A DNA stretch of 37,649 bases from Mayfieldus profundus (GTDB taxonomy: Bacteria; Actinomycetota; Thermoleophilia; Solirubrobacterales; 70-9). The notes under the pieces are model-generated. The model was not told the origin of the DNA. It saw only the letters and a program-made list of their open reading frames with translations, and searched no databases. Both the position numbers and the translations under genes were made by a program. The stretch spans positions 1 through 37,649 of the forward strand of contig JBBPIM010000019.1 in the NCBI GenBank assembly GCA_038040325.1. Reading direction: 5' to 3'. Positions 7,042 through 13,655 of the stretch are shown here, in pieces; the stretch's first letter is position 1; each line of letters opens with the position of its first letter.

Positions 7042-8655
7042 GTGGTTACGCTGGCCGCCATGCTCAGGGTCACCGACGCGAACCGCCCCTGGTGGACGCT
7101 GGTCGGCTCCTGCGTCGGACTGTTCCTGCTGATGCTCGACTCGACGGTGGTCGTGCTGGCCCTTCCCTCGATACAGCACGACCTCGACGCCTCGGACACC
7201 GCCCTGCAGTGGGTGCAGAACGCCTACCTGCTGGCGGTCGCGGTGCTGGTCGTCACCCTCGGGCGGCTCGGCGACATGCTGGGGCGGCGGCTGGTGTTCG
7301 TGTGGTCGCTCGCCGTATTCGCCGCCGGGTCCGCGATGGCAGCGCTTGCCTCCAGCGAAGGGATCCTGGTCGCGGCCAGGGTCGTGCAGGGCATGGGCGG
7401 CGCCGGATTGGTCGCCCTCTCGCTCGCCATCACCTGCGCCGCGTTCCCGCCCGATCAGCAGAACAGGGCGGTCGGAATCTGGGCGGCGGTGAGCTCGCTC
7501 GCACTGGCGATCGGACCGCTGGTCGGCGGAGTGCTGATCGACGCGGCGAGCTGGCGCTGGATCTTCTGGCTCAACCCGCCGATCGCCGCGGCCGGGGCGG
7601 CGATCCTGCTCTACGCCGCCGAGGAGTCGCGCGACGAGAGCGCGGGCCGCCGGCTCGACGTGGCCGGATTCGTCCTGCTCACCCTCGGCCTGACGGGTGT
7701 CGTGCTGGCGCTGATCGAGAGCTCGACCTGGGGCTGGGATTCGGCGGGGACGCTGGGGCTGCTGGCGGGCGGCTCCGCGCTGCTGGCGGCCTTCTGGGTC
7801 GTCGAACACCGGGTCGCCGAGCCGATCGTCGACTTCTCGCTGTTTCGCAACGGCCCCTACTTCGGCGCCAGCGCGGCGGGCTTCGCGCTGGTCGGCTGCT
7901 ACTGGTCGCTGATGTACTTCCAGCCGCAGTACCTCCAGAACGTGCTCGACTACTCGGCGATCGCGGCGGGCCTGCTGATCCTTCCGGTGACCGCCCCGAT
8001 GCTGGCGATCTCACCGCTGGCGGGGGCGCTGATCGCCAGGTTCGGCGCCCGGGCCCTGATGACTGCGGGGATGCTGACCGCGGTCGCGGGCCTGCTGATC
8101 CAGACCCGGATCGACGCCGGCAGCGGCTACGGGCTGCTGCTGCCCGGGTTCCTGCTGTTCGGGATCGCGCTGGGGCTGGTGTACGCGCCGATGTCGACGG
8201 CGGCGATGTCGTCGATGCCACGCGAGAAGGCGGGAATCGCCTCCGGGGTGCTGGCAATGAACCGGGTGATGGCCGGCGCCCTCGGCCTCGCTGCGACCGG
8301 CGCCGTGTTCGCGGCGCTGCAGCGCGACAAGCTCTCGGAGCTGCTTCTGCAGCGCGCCCCCGCCGTGCACGGGCAGCGCGAGGAGCTGGACGGCCTGCTC
8401 GCCGGCTCCAGCGCCGCCCGCGAGAAGCTTGCGGACCAGCCCCAGGGGCTGGTCGAGCGGGTCGAGGCGGTCTTTCGCGAGACCTTCGCGTTCGCCCTGG
8501 CCAACGCGTTCTGGGTGCTGGTCGGGCTCGCCGCCGTGGGAGCGCTGCTGACCTGGATGTTCGTGCGGTCAGCGCCGGCTGCGACGCCGCCGGAGAAGCC
8601 GACCGCACCGCAGGACGTCCAGCATCACCAACATCACCGGCGGTTCCACTTCTGA
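7042..8655 (+). CDS. DHA2-family (14-TM) MFS drug exporter
   Basis: The protein is 537 residues from GTG 7042 or 531 from ATG 7060; neither start has a good Shine-Dalgarno site. TACCCT at 7025-7030 lies 11 bases before the GTG. The N-terminal membrane helices hold the DHA2 signature LDSTVVVLALPSIQHDL, followed by GRLGDMLGRR in the loop between helices 2 and 3. Some fourteen hydrophobic segments follow. A periplasmic-type loop near the C-terminal third is rich in charged residues (about 430-480). The last ten residues, HHQHHRRFHF, are histidine-rich and may bind metal. These pumps expel drugs or lipophilic compounds using the proton gradient; the substrate is unknown. No regulator gene is adjacent. 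Confidence 0.9.
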   Translation: MVTLAAMLRVTDANRPWWTLVGSCVGLFLLMLDSTVVVLALPSIQHDLDASDTALQWVQNAYLLAVAVLVVTLGRLGDMLGRRLVFVWSLAVFAAGSAMAALASSEGILVAARVVQGMGGAGLVALSLAITCAAFPPDQQNRAVGIWAAVSSLALAIGPLVGGVLIDAASWRWIFWLNPPIAAAGAAILLYAAEESRDESAGRRLDVAGFVLLTLGLTGVVLALIESSTWGWDSAGTLGLLAGGSALLAAFWVVEHRVAEPIVDFSLFRNGPYFGASAAGFALVGCYWSLMYFQPQYLQNVLDYSAIAAGLLILPVTAPMLAISPLAGALIARFGARALMTAGMLTAVAGLLIQTRIDAGSGYGLLLPGFLLFGIALGLVYAPMSTAAMSSMPREKAGIASGVLAMNRVMAGALGLAATGAVFAALQRDKLSELLLQRAPAVHGQREELDGLLAGSSAAREKLADQPQGLVERVEAVFRETFAFALANAFWVLVGLAAVGALLTWMFVRSAPAATPPEKPTAPQDVQHHQHHRRFHF

Positions 8656-8676
8656 ACAGGAGGCCCTGACGGCTGC

Positions 8677-10128
8677 TCAGTCCGAGGCCCAGCCGCGCGA
8701 GCGCTCCACGGCGCGGCCCCACTGCGAGAGCAGGTCCTCGCGCTCGTCCGCGCCCATCCGCGGCTCGTAGCGGGCCGCCTCGCGCCACATCTCCCCCACC
8801 TGCTCCTGGCTCCACTGACCGGTCGCGATCCCGGCCAGATACGCCGCGCCGAGCGCGGTCGTCTCGGGGATCTCCGGGACGATCACCGGGGCACCGAGGA
8901 CGTCCGCCTGAAACTGCATCAACCAGGAGTTGGCGACCGCCCCTCCGTCGGCCTTGAGCGACTCCAACCGCTCGCCCGAGGCGGCCTCCTGGGCCCGCAC
9001 CGCGTCCACGGTCTGGTAGGCGATCGCCTCCAGCGTCGCCCGCGCCAGGTGGGCCCGGCCTGCTCCGCGCGTCAACCCGACGATCGTCCCACGCGCGTAG
9101 GGATCCCAGTGCGGTGAGCCGAGGCCGGTCAGGGCGGGGACGAAGTAGACGCCGTCGTTGGAGTCCAGCGAGCTCGCGAGCTCCTCGGTCTCGGAAGCCT
9201 CGGCGATGATCCCGAGGCCGTCGCGCAGCCACTGCACCGCGGCGCCGGTGATGAACACCGCTGCCTCCAGCGCATAGTCGGTCTCACCCCCCAGGCCCCA
9301 GGCCACGGTGGTGAGCAGGCCCTCGGCCGGCTGCGGGGCCTGGGTGCCGGTGTTGAGCAGCACGAAGCTGCCGGTCCCGTAGCTGTTCTTGGCCATCCCG
9401 GCCCGGTGGCACGCCTGGCCGAAAAGCGCCGCCTGCTGGTCGCCGGCGATGCCGGCCACCGGGACCTCGCCGCCGAACTCCGAGGTGGTGCCGTAGACCT
9501 CGGCGGAGGGAGCCGGCTCGGGCAGCTGCGCCGGGTCGACACCGAGCAACTCGCAGAGATCGGGGTCCCAGGCGAGCTTGCGGATGTCGAACAGCATCGT
9601 GCGCGAGGCATTTGAGTAATCGGTGACGTGGCGACCGGTGAGCTTGAAGACCAGCCAGGAATCGATCGTCCCGAAGGCGGCGCGGTCGACGCCCTCGACG
9701 TTGCGCAGCATCCACTCGATCTTGGTACCGGAGAAATAGGGGTCGATGACGAGGCCGGTGCGCTCGCGCACCAGGTCCTCGTGCCCGGCTTCCTTCAGCT
9801 CGTCGCAGCGCCCGGCCGTGCGGCGGTCCTGCCAGACCAGCGCGTGGTGGATCGGCTCCCCCGTCTGCCGGTCCCAGGCGACCACGGTCTCGCGCTGGTT
9901 GGCGATCCCGATCCCCTTCAGGTCCGCGCCCTGGATCCCGGCGTCGACGATCGCGTCGGTGGCGACGCGGCGCGTCACCTGCCAGATCTCGGCCGCGTCG
10001 TGCTCGACCCAACCGGGCTCGGGGAAATGCTGCTCGAACTCGCTGTAGGCGCCCCCGGCGATCCGACCCCCCTCATCGAAGACGAGGCAGGTCGTGCCGG
10101 TGGTCCCCTGATCGATCGCGAGGATCAC
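8677..10128 (-). CDS. glpK: Glycerol kinase
   Basis: This 483-residue FGGY-family kinase phosphorylates glycerol to sn-glycerol 3-phosphate with ATP. It opens with ILAIDQGTTGTTC, the family phosphate-binding start. It also carries WVEHDAAEIW, the DRRT segment (WQDRRTAGR) and SYGTGSFVLLNTG, and the C-terminal FGGY signature region lies around GLGSPHWDPYARGTIVGLTRG. Length is slightly under the usual 495-505. The start is GTG at 10128 and no Shine-Dalgarno sequence is visible. Directly upstream lies a 17-codon leader ORF made of heptamer repeats that ends in a GTGA overlap with this start, so translation is probably by coupling from that leader. No glpF or glpD is nearby. Confidence 0.95.
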   Translation of the reverse strand: MILAIDQGTTGTTCLVFDEGGRIAGGAYSEFEQHFPEPGWVEHDAAEIWQVTRRVATDAIVDAGIQGADLKGIGIANQRETVVAWDRQTGEPIHHALVWQDRRTAGRCDELKEAGHEDLVRERTGLVIDPYFSGTKIEWMLRNVEGVDRAAFGTIDSWLVFKLTGRHVTDYSNASRTMLFDIRKLAWDPDLCELLGVDPAQLPEPAPSAEVYGTTSEFGGEVPVAGIAGDQQAALFGQACHRAGMAKNSYGTGSFVLLNTGTQAPQPAEGLLTTVAWGLGGETDYALEAAVFITGAAVQWLRDGLGIIAEASETEELASSLDSNDGVYFVPALTGLGSPHWDPYARGTIVGLTRGAGRAHLARATLEAIAYQTVDAVRAQEAASGERLESLKADGGAVANSWLMQFQADVLGAPVIVPEIPETTALGAAYLAGIATGQWSQEQVGEMWREAARYEPRMGADEREDLLSQWGRAVERSRGWASD

Positions 10129-10178
10129 GGGCTCGTTGCTCGTTGCTCGTTGCTCGTTGCTCGTTGCTGCCGGTTCAT
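10125..10178 (-). CDS. Heptamer-repeat leader ORF upstream of glpK
   Basis: The 17-residue reading frame MNRQQRATSNEQRATSP begins at ATG 10178 and is built almost wholly of the 7-bp repeat AGCAACG read in its 21-bp (7-codon) cycle. Its TGA (10127-10125) overlaps the GTG start of glpK as GTGA. A TAGCCT box seven bases before the ATG matches the leaderless-promoter spacing seen elsewhere in the window. The sequence shows the frame and overlap. That the peptide is made, or that it couples glpK translation, is inference. The peptide itself is hydrophilic and has no recognisable domain. Confidence 0.4.
   Translation of the reverse strand: MNRQQRATSNEQRATSP
10131..10168. repeat. Heptamer tandem repeat (GCTCGTT x5) before glpK
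   Basis: Five perfect copies of GCTCGTT (10131-10165) and a partial GCT follow each other without interruption; on the minus strand the unit reads AACGAGC. The pattern is related to the CTCGCTA heptamer at 6127. Perfect short repeats of a unit not divisible by three are prone to slippage. Confidence 0.9.
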
Positions 10179-10185
10179 GCCGGGG

Positions 10186-10191
10186 AGGCTA
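10186..10191 (-). promoter_or_regulatory. Candidate -10 box for the leader ORF and glpK
   Basis: TAGCCT on the minus strand lies seven bases before the leader ATG at 10178. Its first three bases are also the stop codon of the glycosyltransferase gene. No -35 element is visible. Confidence 0.35.
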
Positions 10192-10926
10192 TTGCCGGCC
10201 GGGTCGCCGACGCGACATGTACACACGCGTGAAGTCACGTAGCTGGCGGGCGCGGTGCAGGAAGCCGCCGAGGGTGCGCCCGGTGGCGCGGTGCTCGAGG
10301 TCGAGCTCGTACTCGCGCAGGCGGTAGCCGGCGCGAACCGCGTCAACGGTGATCCCGATCTCCATCCCGAACCCGGCGGCAAAGGGGAGTGCCTCGCGCA
10401 GCACCTCCGGGCGCATCGCCCGCTGGCCGGAGATCGGGGCGGTCGGCTCGGCTCCGCAGAGGCGGTGGATCGCCCGGCGAGCGAACCCGAGCGCGACCCC
10501 GAAGCCGCCGCCGACGCGGTGGGAGAAGGCAGCCACGGCGAGGTCGCACTCGCCCGCCTCGACCGCCTCGACCAGGCGGGTGAGGTGTGCGGCCGAGGCC
10601 CCCAGGTCCGCATCGCAGAGCAACACCACGCGGGGCTCGGGAGTCTCGCTCAACGCAGCCTCCACCGCGGCGGTCACGTTCGCCCCCTTGCCGTGCGGGC
10701 GGCGGCGGCTGACCACCCGGGCCCCGTTCTGCATCGCGATCTCGCCGGTGCCGTCTTCGGACGCGTCGTCGGCGACCCACAGCGCCGCACCGGGCAACGC
10801 AGCGGCCAGCGCGTCGAGCGTCCCTCCGATCGATTCGGCCTCGTTTCGGGCGGCGACGATCGCCACCCGGACTCCGTCGTCGGCTTGTGTCTCGGGTCCC
10901 ACCCGGCGGGTATTGTGCCGCGCCAT
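10189..10926 (-). CDS. Family 2 glycosyltransferase
   Basis: The likely start is ATG 10926 (MARHNTRRVG). The reading frame extends upstream to 11106, but that part is antisense to the biotin carrier and is not protein-like. The 245-residue GT-A fold enzyme has IVAARNEAESI (23-33), the nucleotide-binding VADDASEDGTG (51-61) and the metal-binding CDADLGA (104-110), then SGQRAMRPEVL, a segment like that of polyprenyl-phosphate hexosyltransferases. It transfers a sugar from a nucleotide sugar to a lipid or other acceptor; donor and acceptor are unknown. No membrane helix is visible, so it is probably cytosolic or peripheral. The ATG shares CATG with the divergent start at 10925. GTG codons at residues 9 and 21 are alternative starts. 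Confidence 0.8.
   Translation of the reverse strand: MARHNTRRVGPETQADDGVRVAIVAARNEAESIGGTLDALAAALPGAALWVADDASEDGTGEIAMQNGARVVSRRRPHGKGANVTAAVEAALSETPEPRVVLLCDADLGASAAHLTRLVEAVEAGECDLAVAAFSHRVGGGFGVALGFARRAIHRLCGAEPTAPISGQRAMRPEVLREALPFAAGFGMEIGITVDAVRAGYRLREYELDLEHRATGRTLGGFLHRARQLRDFTRVYMSRRRPGRQ
10911..10916 (+). promoter_or_regulatory. Candidate -10 box for the biotin carrier operon
   Basis: TATTGT ends eight bases before the ATG at 10925. A TTGTGT at 10885-10890 is a weak -35 candidate with a long 20-bp spacer. The spacing to the start codon indicates a leaderless mRNA. Confidence 0.4.
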
Positions 10927-11137
10927 GGCGGATATCGAGGCCCAGATCACCGGCAACGTGTGGAAAATCGAGGTGTCGGTCGGCGACGACGTCTCCGACG
11001 GCGACACATTGGTGATCCTCGAGTCGATGAAGATGGAGATCCCGGTCGAGTCCGAGGACGACGGCACGGTGAAGGAGATCCGCTGCGAGGAGGGCCAGTC
11101 GGTCAACGAGGGCGACGTCCTCGTCGTCCTCGAGTAG
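10925..11137 (+). CDS. Single-domain biotin carrier protein (biotinyl/lipoyl attachment), TB7.3-like
   Basis: The 70-residue protein is one complete biotinyl domain with LESMKMEIPV, where Lys36 is the expected biotinylation site. Acidic loops around (GDDVSDGD, EEGQSVNEGD) form the usual two-fold related halves. Mycobacterial TB7.3 is, from memory, of the same size and carries the same ESMKMEIPV motif. Such carriers shuttle CO2 on biotin between a biotin carboxylase and a carboxyltransferase, but neither partner is in this window. The gene precedes an enoyl-CoA hydratase gene by ten bases, likely in the same transcript. Biotin synthesis genes lie 6 kb downstream. The start is leaderless-like. 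Confidence 0.9.
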   Translation: MADIEAQITGNVWKIEVSVGDDVSDGDTLVILESMKMEIPVESEDDGTVKEIRCEEGQSVNEGDVLVVLE

Positions 11138-11147
11138 GTGAGAGTTG

Positions 11148-11954
11148 ATGCCTGAGCAGCTCGCCGGCGGCAAGCTTGTGCTCGACGAGCCGGCCGATGC
11201 CGTGGCCCGCCTTCGCATCTCCAACCCGGAGAAGCGCAACGCGCTCGACCACGAGGTCCTCGACGCCCTCGCGGAGGCCCTGCCGCAGCTGGACCGCGGC
11301 ATCGAGGTCCGCTGCGTGCTGATCACCGGGGCGGACTCGATCTTCTCCGCCGGCTACGACATTGCTTCGATCCCGCAGCAGACCTTCGAGCGTGACGCGG
11401 AGGCGCTGGTCGCGCACCCATTTCACGCCGCGATGAAGGCGCTGGCCGCGCATCCGTGGCCCACGGTGGCGGGAATCAACGGCCACTGCCTGGGCGGCGG
11501 CCTCGAGCTGGCGATCACCTGCGACCTGCGGATCTGCGCCGAGGACGCGAAGCTGGGAATGCCGCCGGCCAAACTCGGACTGATCTACGGGCACACCGGG
11601 CTGCGAAAGTTCCTTCACGTGATCGGCCTGGCGCGGACGAAGGAGCTGTTCCTGACCGGGCGGAACTTCGATGCGCGCCGTGCCGAGCAGATCGGCCTCG
11701 TCCACGAGGTGGTCGCGGCCGACGAGATCGAGCAGGCCTCGGTCGAGCTCGCCGCCGAGATCGCCGCCAACGCGCCGCTGTCGCTGAAAGGCAACAAGCA
11801 GGCGATCGAGATCCTCAACTCGAGCCCGGTGCTGACCGAGCAACAGGAGGCGGCGCTGGTGGCGCTGCGCGAGTCCTGCTTCGCCTCGGAGGACTTTCGC
11901 GAGGGCATCAAGGCGTTCGGCGAGAAGCGCAAGCCGCGGTGGCGCGGACGCTGA
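11148..11954 (+). CDS. Enoyl-CoA hydratase/isomerase family protein
   Basis: This is a 268-residue crotonase-fold protein. It has NPEKRNALD near the N-terminus, the oxyanion-hole segments SAGYDIAS and NGHCLGGGLELAITCDLRI, and a C-terminal helical region. Where E. coli-type hydratases carry the two catalytic glutamates, it has PPAKLGLIYGHTGLRKF, so the first is replaced (PPAKLG for the usual PExxLG) and the second also appears replaced. The reaction could be isomerisation, decarboxylation or thioester hydrolysis and not simple hydration. A Shine-Dalgarno sequence, AGGTGAGAG, precedes the ATG at 11148; TTG 11145 is an alternative. It overlaps the glycosylase gene by 16 bp. Confidence 0.88.
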   Translation: MPEQLAGGKLVLDEPADAVARLRISNPEKRNALDHEVLDALAEALPQLDRGIEVRCVLITGADSIFSAGYDIASIPQQTFERDAEALVAHPFHAAMKALAAHPWPTVAGINGHCLGGGLELAITCDLRICAEDAKLGMPPAKLGLIYGHTGLRKFLHVIGLARTKELFLTGRNFDARRAEQIGLVHEVVAADEIEQASVELAAEIAANAPLSLKGNKQAIEILNSSPVLTEQQEAALVALRESCFASEDFREGIKAFGEKRKPRWRGR

Positions 11955-12583
11955 AGGCATCCCGCGCCGAGCTCGCCGCCGCCGACCCGGTGATGGCGGA
12001 GCTGATCGAGCGCCTCGGCGAGCGAAGCGTCGCCACCCGCCGCCGCGGAGCTCCCAAGCCCGACGCCTACGGGGCGCTGCTACGCACGGTGGTCGCGCAG
12101 CAGGTTTCCTCGAAGGCGGCGCGGGCCATCCACGGGCGGGTGCTGGAGGCCTTCGACGGCGAGACCCCCAGCCCCGAGCAGATCCTCGCCGCCGACGAGT
12201 CGAAGCTGCGCGGCGCGGGGATGTCCGGGCGCAAGGTCGAATACATCCGCGACCTCGCCGCCCACGTGCAGAGCGGCGAGCTGGAGCTGGACCGCCTCGA
12301 CGAGCTGTCAGACGAGGAGGTGATCGACGAGATCGTCGCGGTGAGGGGCTTCGGCCGCTGGAGCGCCGAGATGTTCCTGATCTTCCACCTCGAGCGGCCC
12401 GACGTGCTCGCCGGCGGCGACCTGGGGATCCGCAAGGCGATCCAGCTCGCCTACGGCATGGAGGAGATACCGACACCCGAGGAGGTGGTGAAGATCGGCG
12501 AGCGCTGGAGCCCCCACCGCAGCCTTGCGTCGATCTACCTCTGGGAGTCGCTGGCGGGTGACGTGACGGTGGGCGGGACCTAG
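11939..12583 (+). CDS. DNA-3-methyladenine glycosylase II family (AlkA-like) HhH-GPD protein
   Basis: The start is GTG at 11939 inside the end of the hydratase gene, chosen because it is the first start codon after the earlier antisense-like reading and gives a 214-residue protein of compact family length. The HhH-GPD fold is clear. AYGALLRTVVAQQVSSKAA (43-61) is the family start, VRGFGRWSAEMFL (135-147) is the helix-hairpin-helix, and GGDLGIRKA (159-167) contains the catalytic Asp161. The enzyme should cut alkylated purines from DNA as the first step of base excision repair. Coupling to the hydratase gene seems to be only through compact packing. No Ada-type regulator is nearby. Confidence 0.9.
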   Translation: MARTLKASRAELAAADPVMAELIERLGERSVATRRRGAPKPDAYGALLRTVVAQQVSSKAARAIHGRVLEAFDGETPSPEQILAADESKLRGAGMSGRKVEYIRDLAAHVQSGELELDRLDELSDEEVIDEIVAVRGFGRWSAEMFLIFHLERPDVLAGGDLGIRKAIQLAYGMEEIPTPEEVVKIGERWSPHRSLASIYLWESLAGDVTVGGT

Positions 12584-12632
12584 CCAGACGCTTCGGCGCC
12601 AAGAACCCGTCACTGCCCGGCACAGATCCCCG

Positions 12633-13571
12633 CTAGCGGATGTCCTTGAGAGGGGTTGTGGCACATCCAAGTCGATGTGCAACCGCGGTCAGCGTCGCTC
12701 TCACGTGGTCCGGCTCAAACTGCACCTGAGCGTGTGTGAAACGCAGCGGCGTGAGGCCGGTCGCGACGTGCGTCTGGTCTCGCAGGCGGTCCCTGGCCTG
12801 CTGCGCCGGCGTGCGGTGATAGCGCAAGCCGTCGGTCTCCACCACAAGCCCCAGACCGGGCCAGTAGAAGTCAACCTTGAACCCCTTCACATCCCGTCCT
12901 GTCTCCGGCGGTGGGAGTCCCGCTGCGCGGGCGATTGGCAGAAAACGGCGCTCGAGCTCCGAGTCGGTGAGGGTGAACGTCCTGCGGTCGAGCGTCTCGC
13001 GCAGGACCACCACGCCCGGCGAGCCGGCCATTGCGCCGAGGGCTGATCTCAATGTCTGGGGATCTGCGAGGTCATGCTTGTCCGCTTCGTTGATTGCAGC
13101 CTCGAGTTGAGCGCGGGTCAGGCGCAGGGCGATGTCCACAAGGGTGCAGACCGGCGTCGTGACGGGGATGCCGAGATGCCGCGTCGTATCCTCGGAGGTG
13201 AGTTCCGCCCGACGGTGGACAACGATGCCGGGTGGGCGGCGGACCACATCAGCCGGCACCGATATCTGGATCCCTATAGACCGCTCGGTGCCGATCTCCC
13301 AGAGTGCGGCCGCGCTCGCGTGGCTGAGGACGGCATCGGGACCGCATCTCAGAACCGCGGCCATCCAGCGGCCGTACCGGGTGAGCTCGGGCCGCCCCAG
13401 CGCGTACACCCCGCGTCGCACCGGGTGCAGTCGCCCGTTTGCGATGCGGTGTTTGATCGCCTTCGGGCTGAACCCCAGGTCGAGCAGCTGCGCCCGCGCA
13501 ATCACACCGTGTTGTCTTGCGGCCAGCGCCCAGACGTCGGCCGGCGACGGTTGAAGACTTTGGTACCCCAT
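12633..13571 (-). CDS. AbiEi-type winged-helix domain fused to a DUF559 (PD-(D/E)xK) nuclease-like domain
   Basis: The 312-residue protein starts at ATG 13571; a TTG at 13580 gives three more residues. The N-terminal half (about 9-100: VWALAARQHGVIARAQLL, then RLHPVRRGVYALG) is the winged-helix domain found in AbiEi antitoxins. The C-terminal half has the DUF559 pattern: Glu205 in DSELERRF, VDFYWPGLGLVVETDG with Asp234, Glu245 and Asp247, and a following RYH. That is the arrangement of Vsr/restriction-type nucleases. No AbiEii-like nucleotidyltransferase toxin is adjacent, so it is an orphan. Many actinobacteria carry such fusions and their role is unknown to me. DNA binding and cleavage are inferred from the folds only. 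Confidence 0.8.
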   Translation of the reverse strand: MGYQSLQPSPADVWALAARQHGVIARAQLLDLGFSPKAIKHRIANGRLHPVRRGVYALGRPELTRYGRWMAAVLRCGPDAVLSHASAAALWEIGTERSIGIQISVPADVVRRPPGIVVHRRAELTSEDTTRHLGIPVTTPVCTLVDIALRLTRAQLEAAINEADKHDLADPQTLRSALGAMAGSPGVVVLRETLDRRTFTLTDSELERRFLPIARAAGLPPPETGRDVKGFKVDFYWPGLGLVVETDGLRYHRTPAQQARDRLRDQTHVATGLTPLRFTHAQVQFEPDHVRATLTAVAHRLGCATTPLKDIR

Positions 13572-13615
13572 AGGGGCCAAAAGGCTTCACTCGTTGGGGA
13601 TTCTCCCCTCGTCGA

Positions 13616-13646
13616 GGGGGATCCGCCCCAGCCGATGGGATCCCCC
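13616..13646 (-). terminator. Hairpin after the GH3 hydrolase gene
   Basis: GGGGGATCC (13616-13624) and GGATCCCCC (13638-13646) form a perfect 9-bp stem with a 13-nt loop, just past the stop codon of the minus-strand glycoside hydrolase gene. A smaller stem GGGGA-TTC-TCCCC lies at 13596-13608. Together they probably separate the hydrolase from the AbiEi-DUF559 gene. Confidence 0.6.
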
Positions 13647-13655
13647 GGGCCGCAG

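Noticed and set aside
6987..7199. N-terminal extension of the acyltransferase
   Set aside because: It is antisense to the exporter's start, and the acyltransferase family begins after ATG 6986.
10927..11106. N-terminal extension of the glycosyltransferase
   Set aside because: It is antisense to the complete biotin carrier gene and its translation is not protein-like (Ser/Thr-rich, no family match); the domain starts after ATG 10926.
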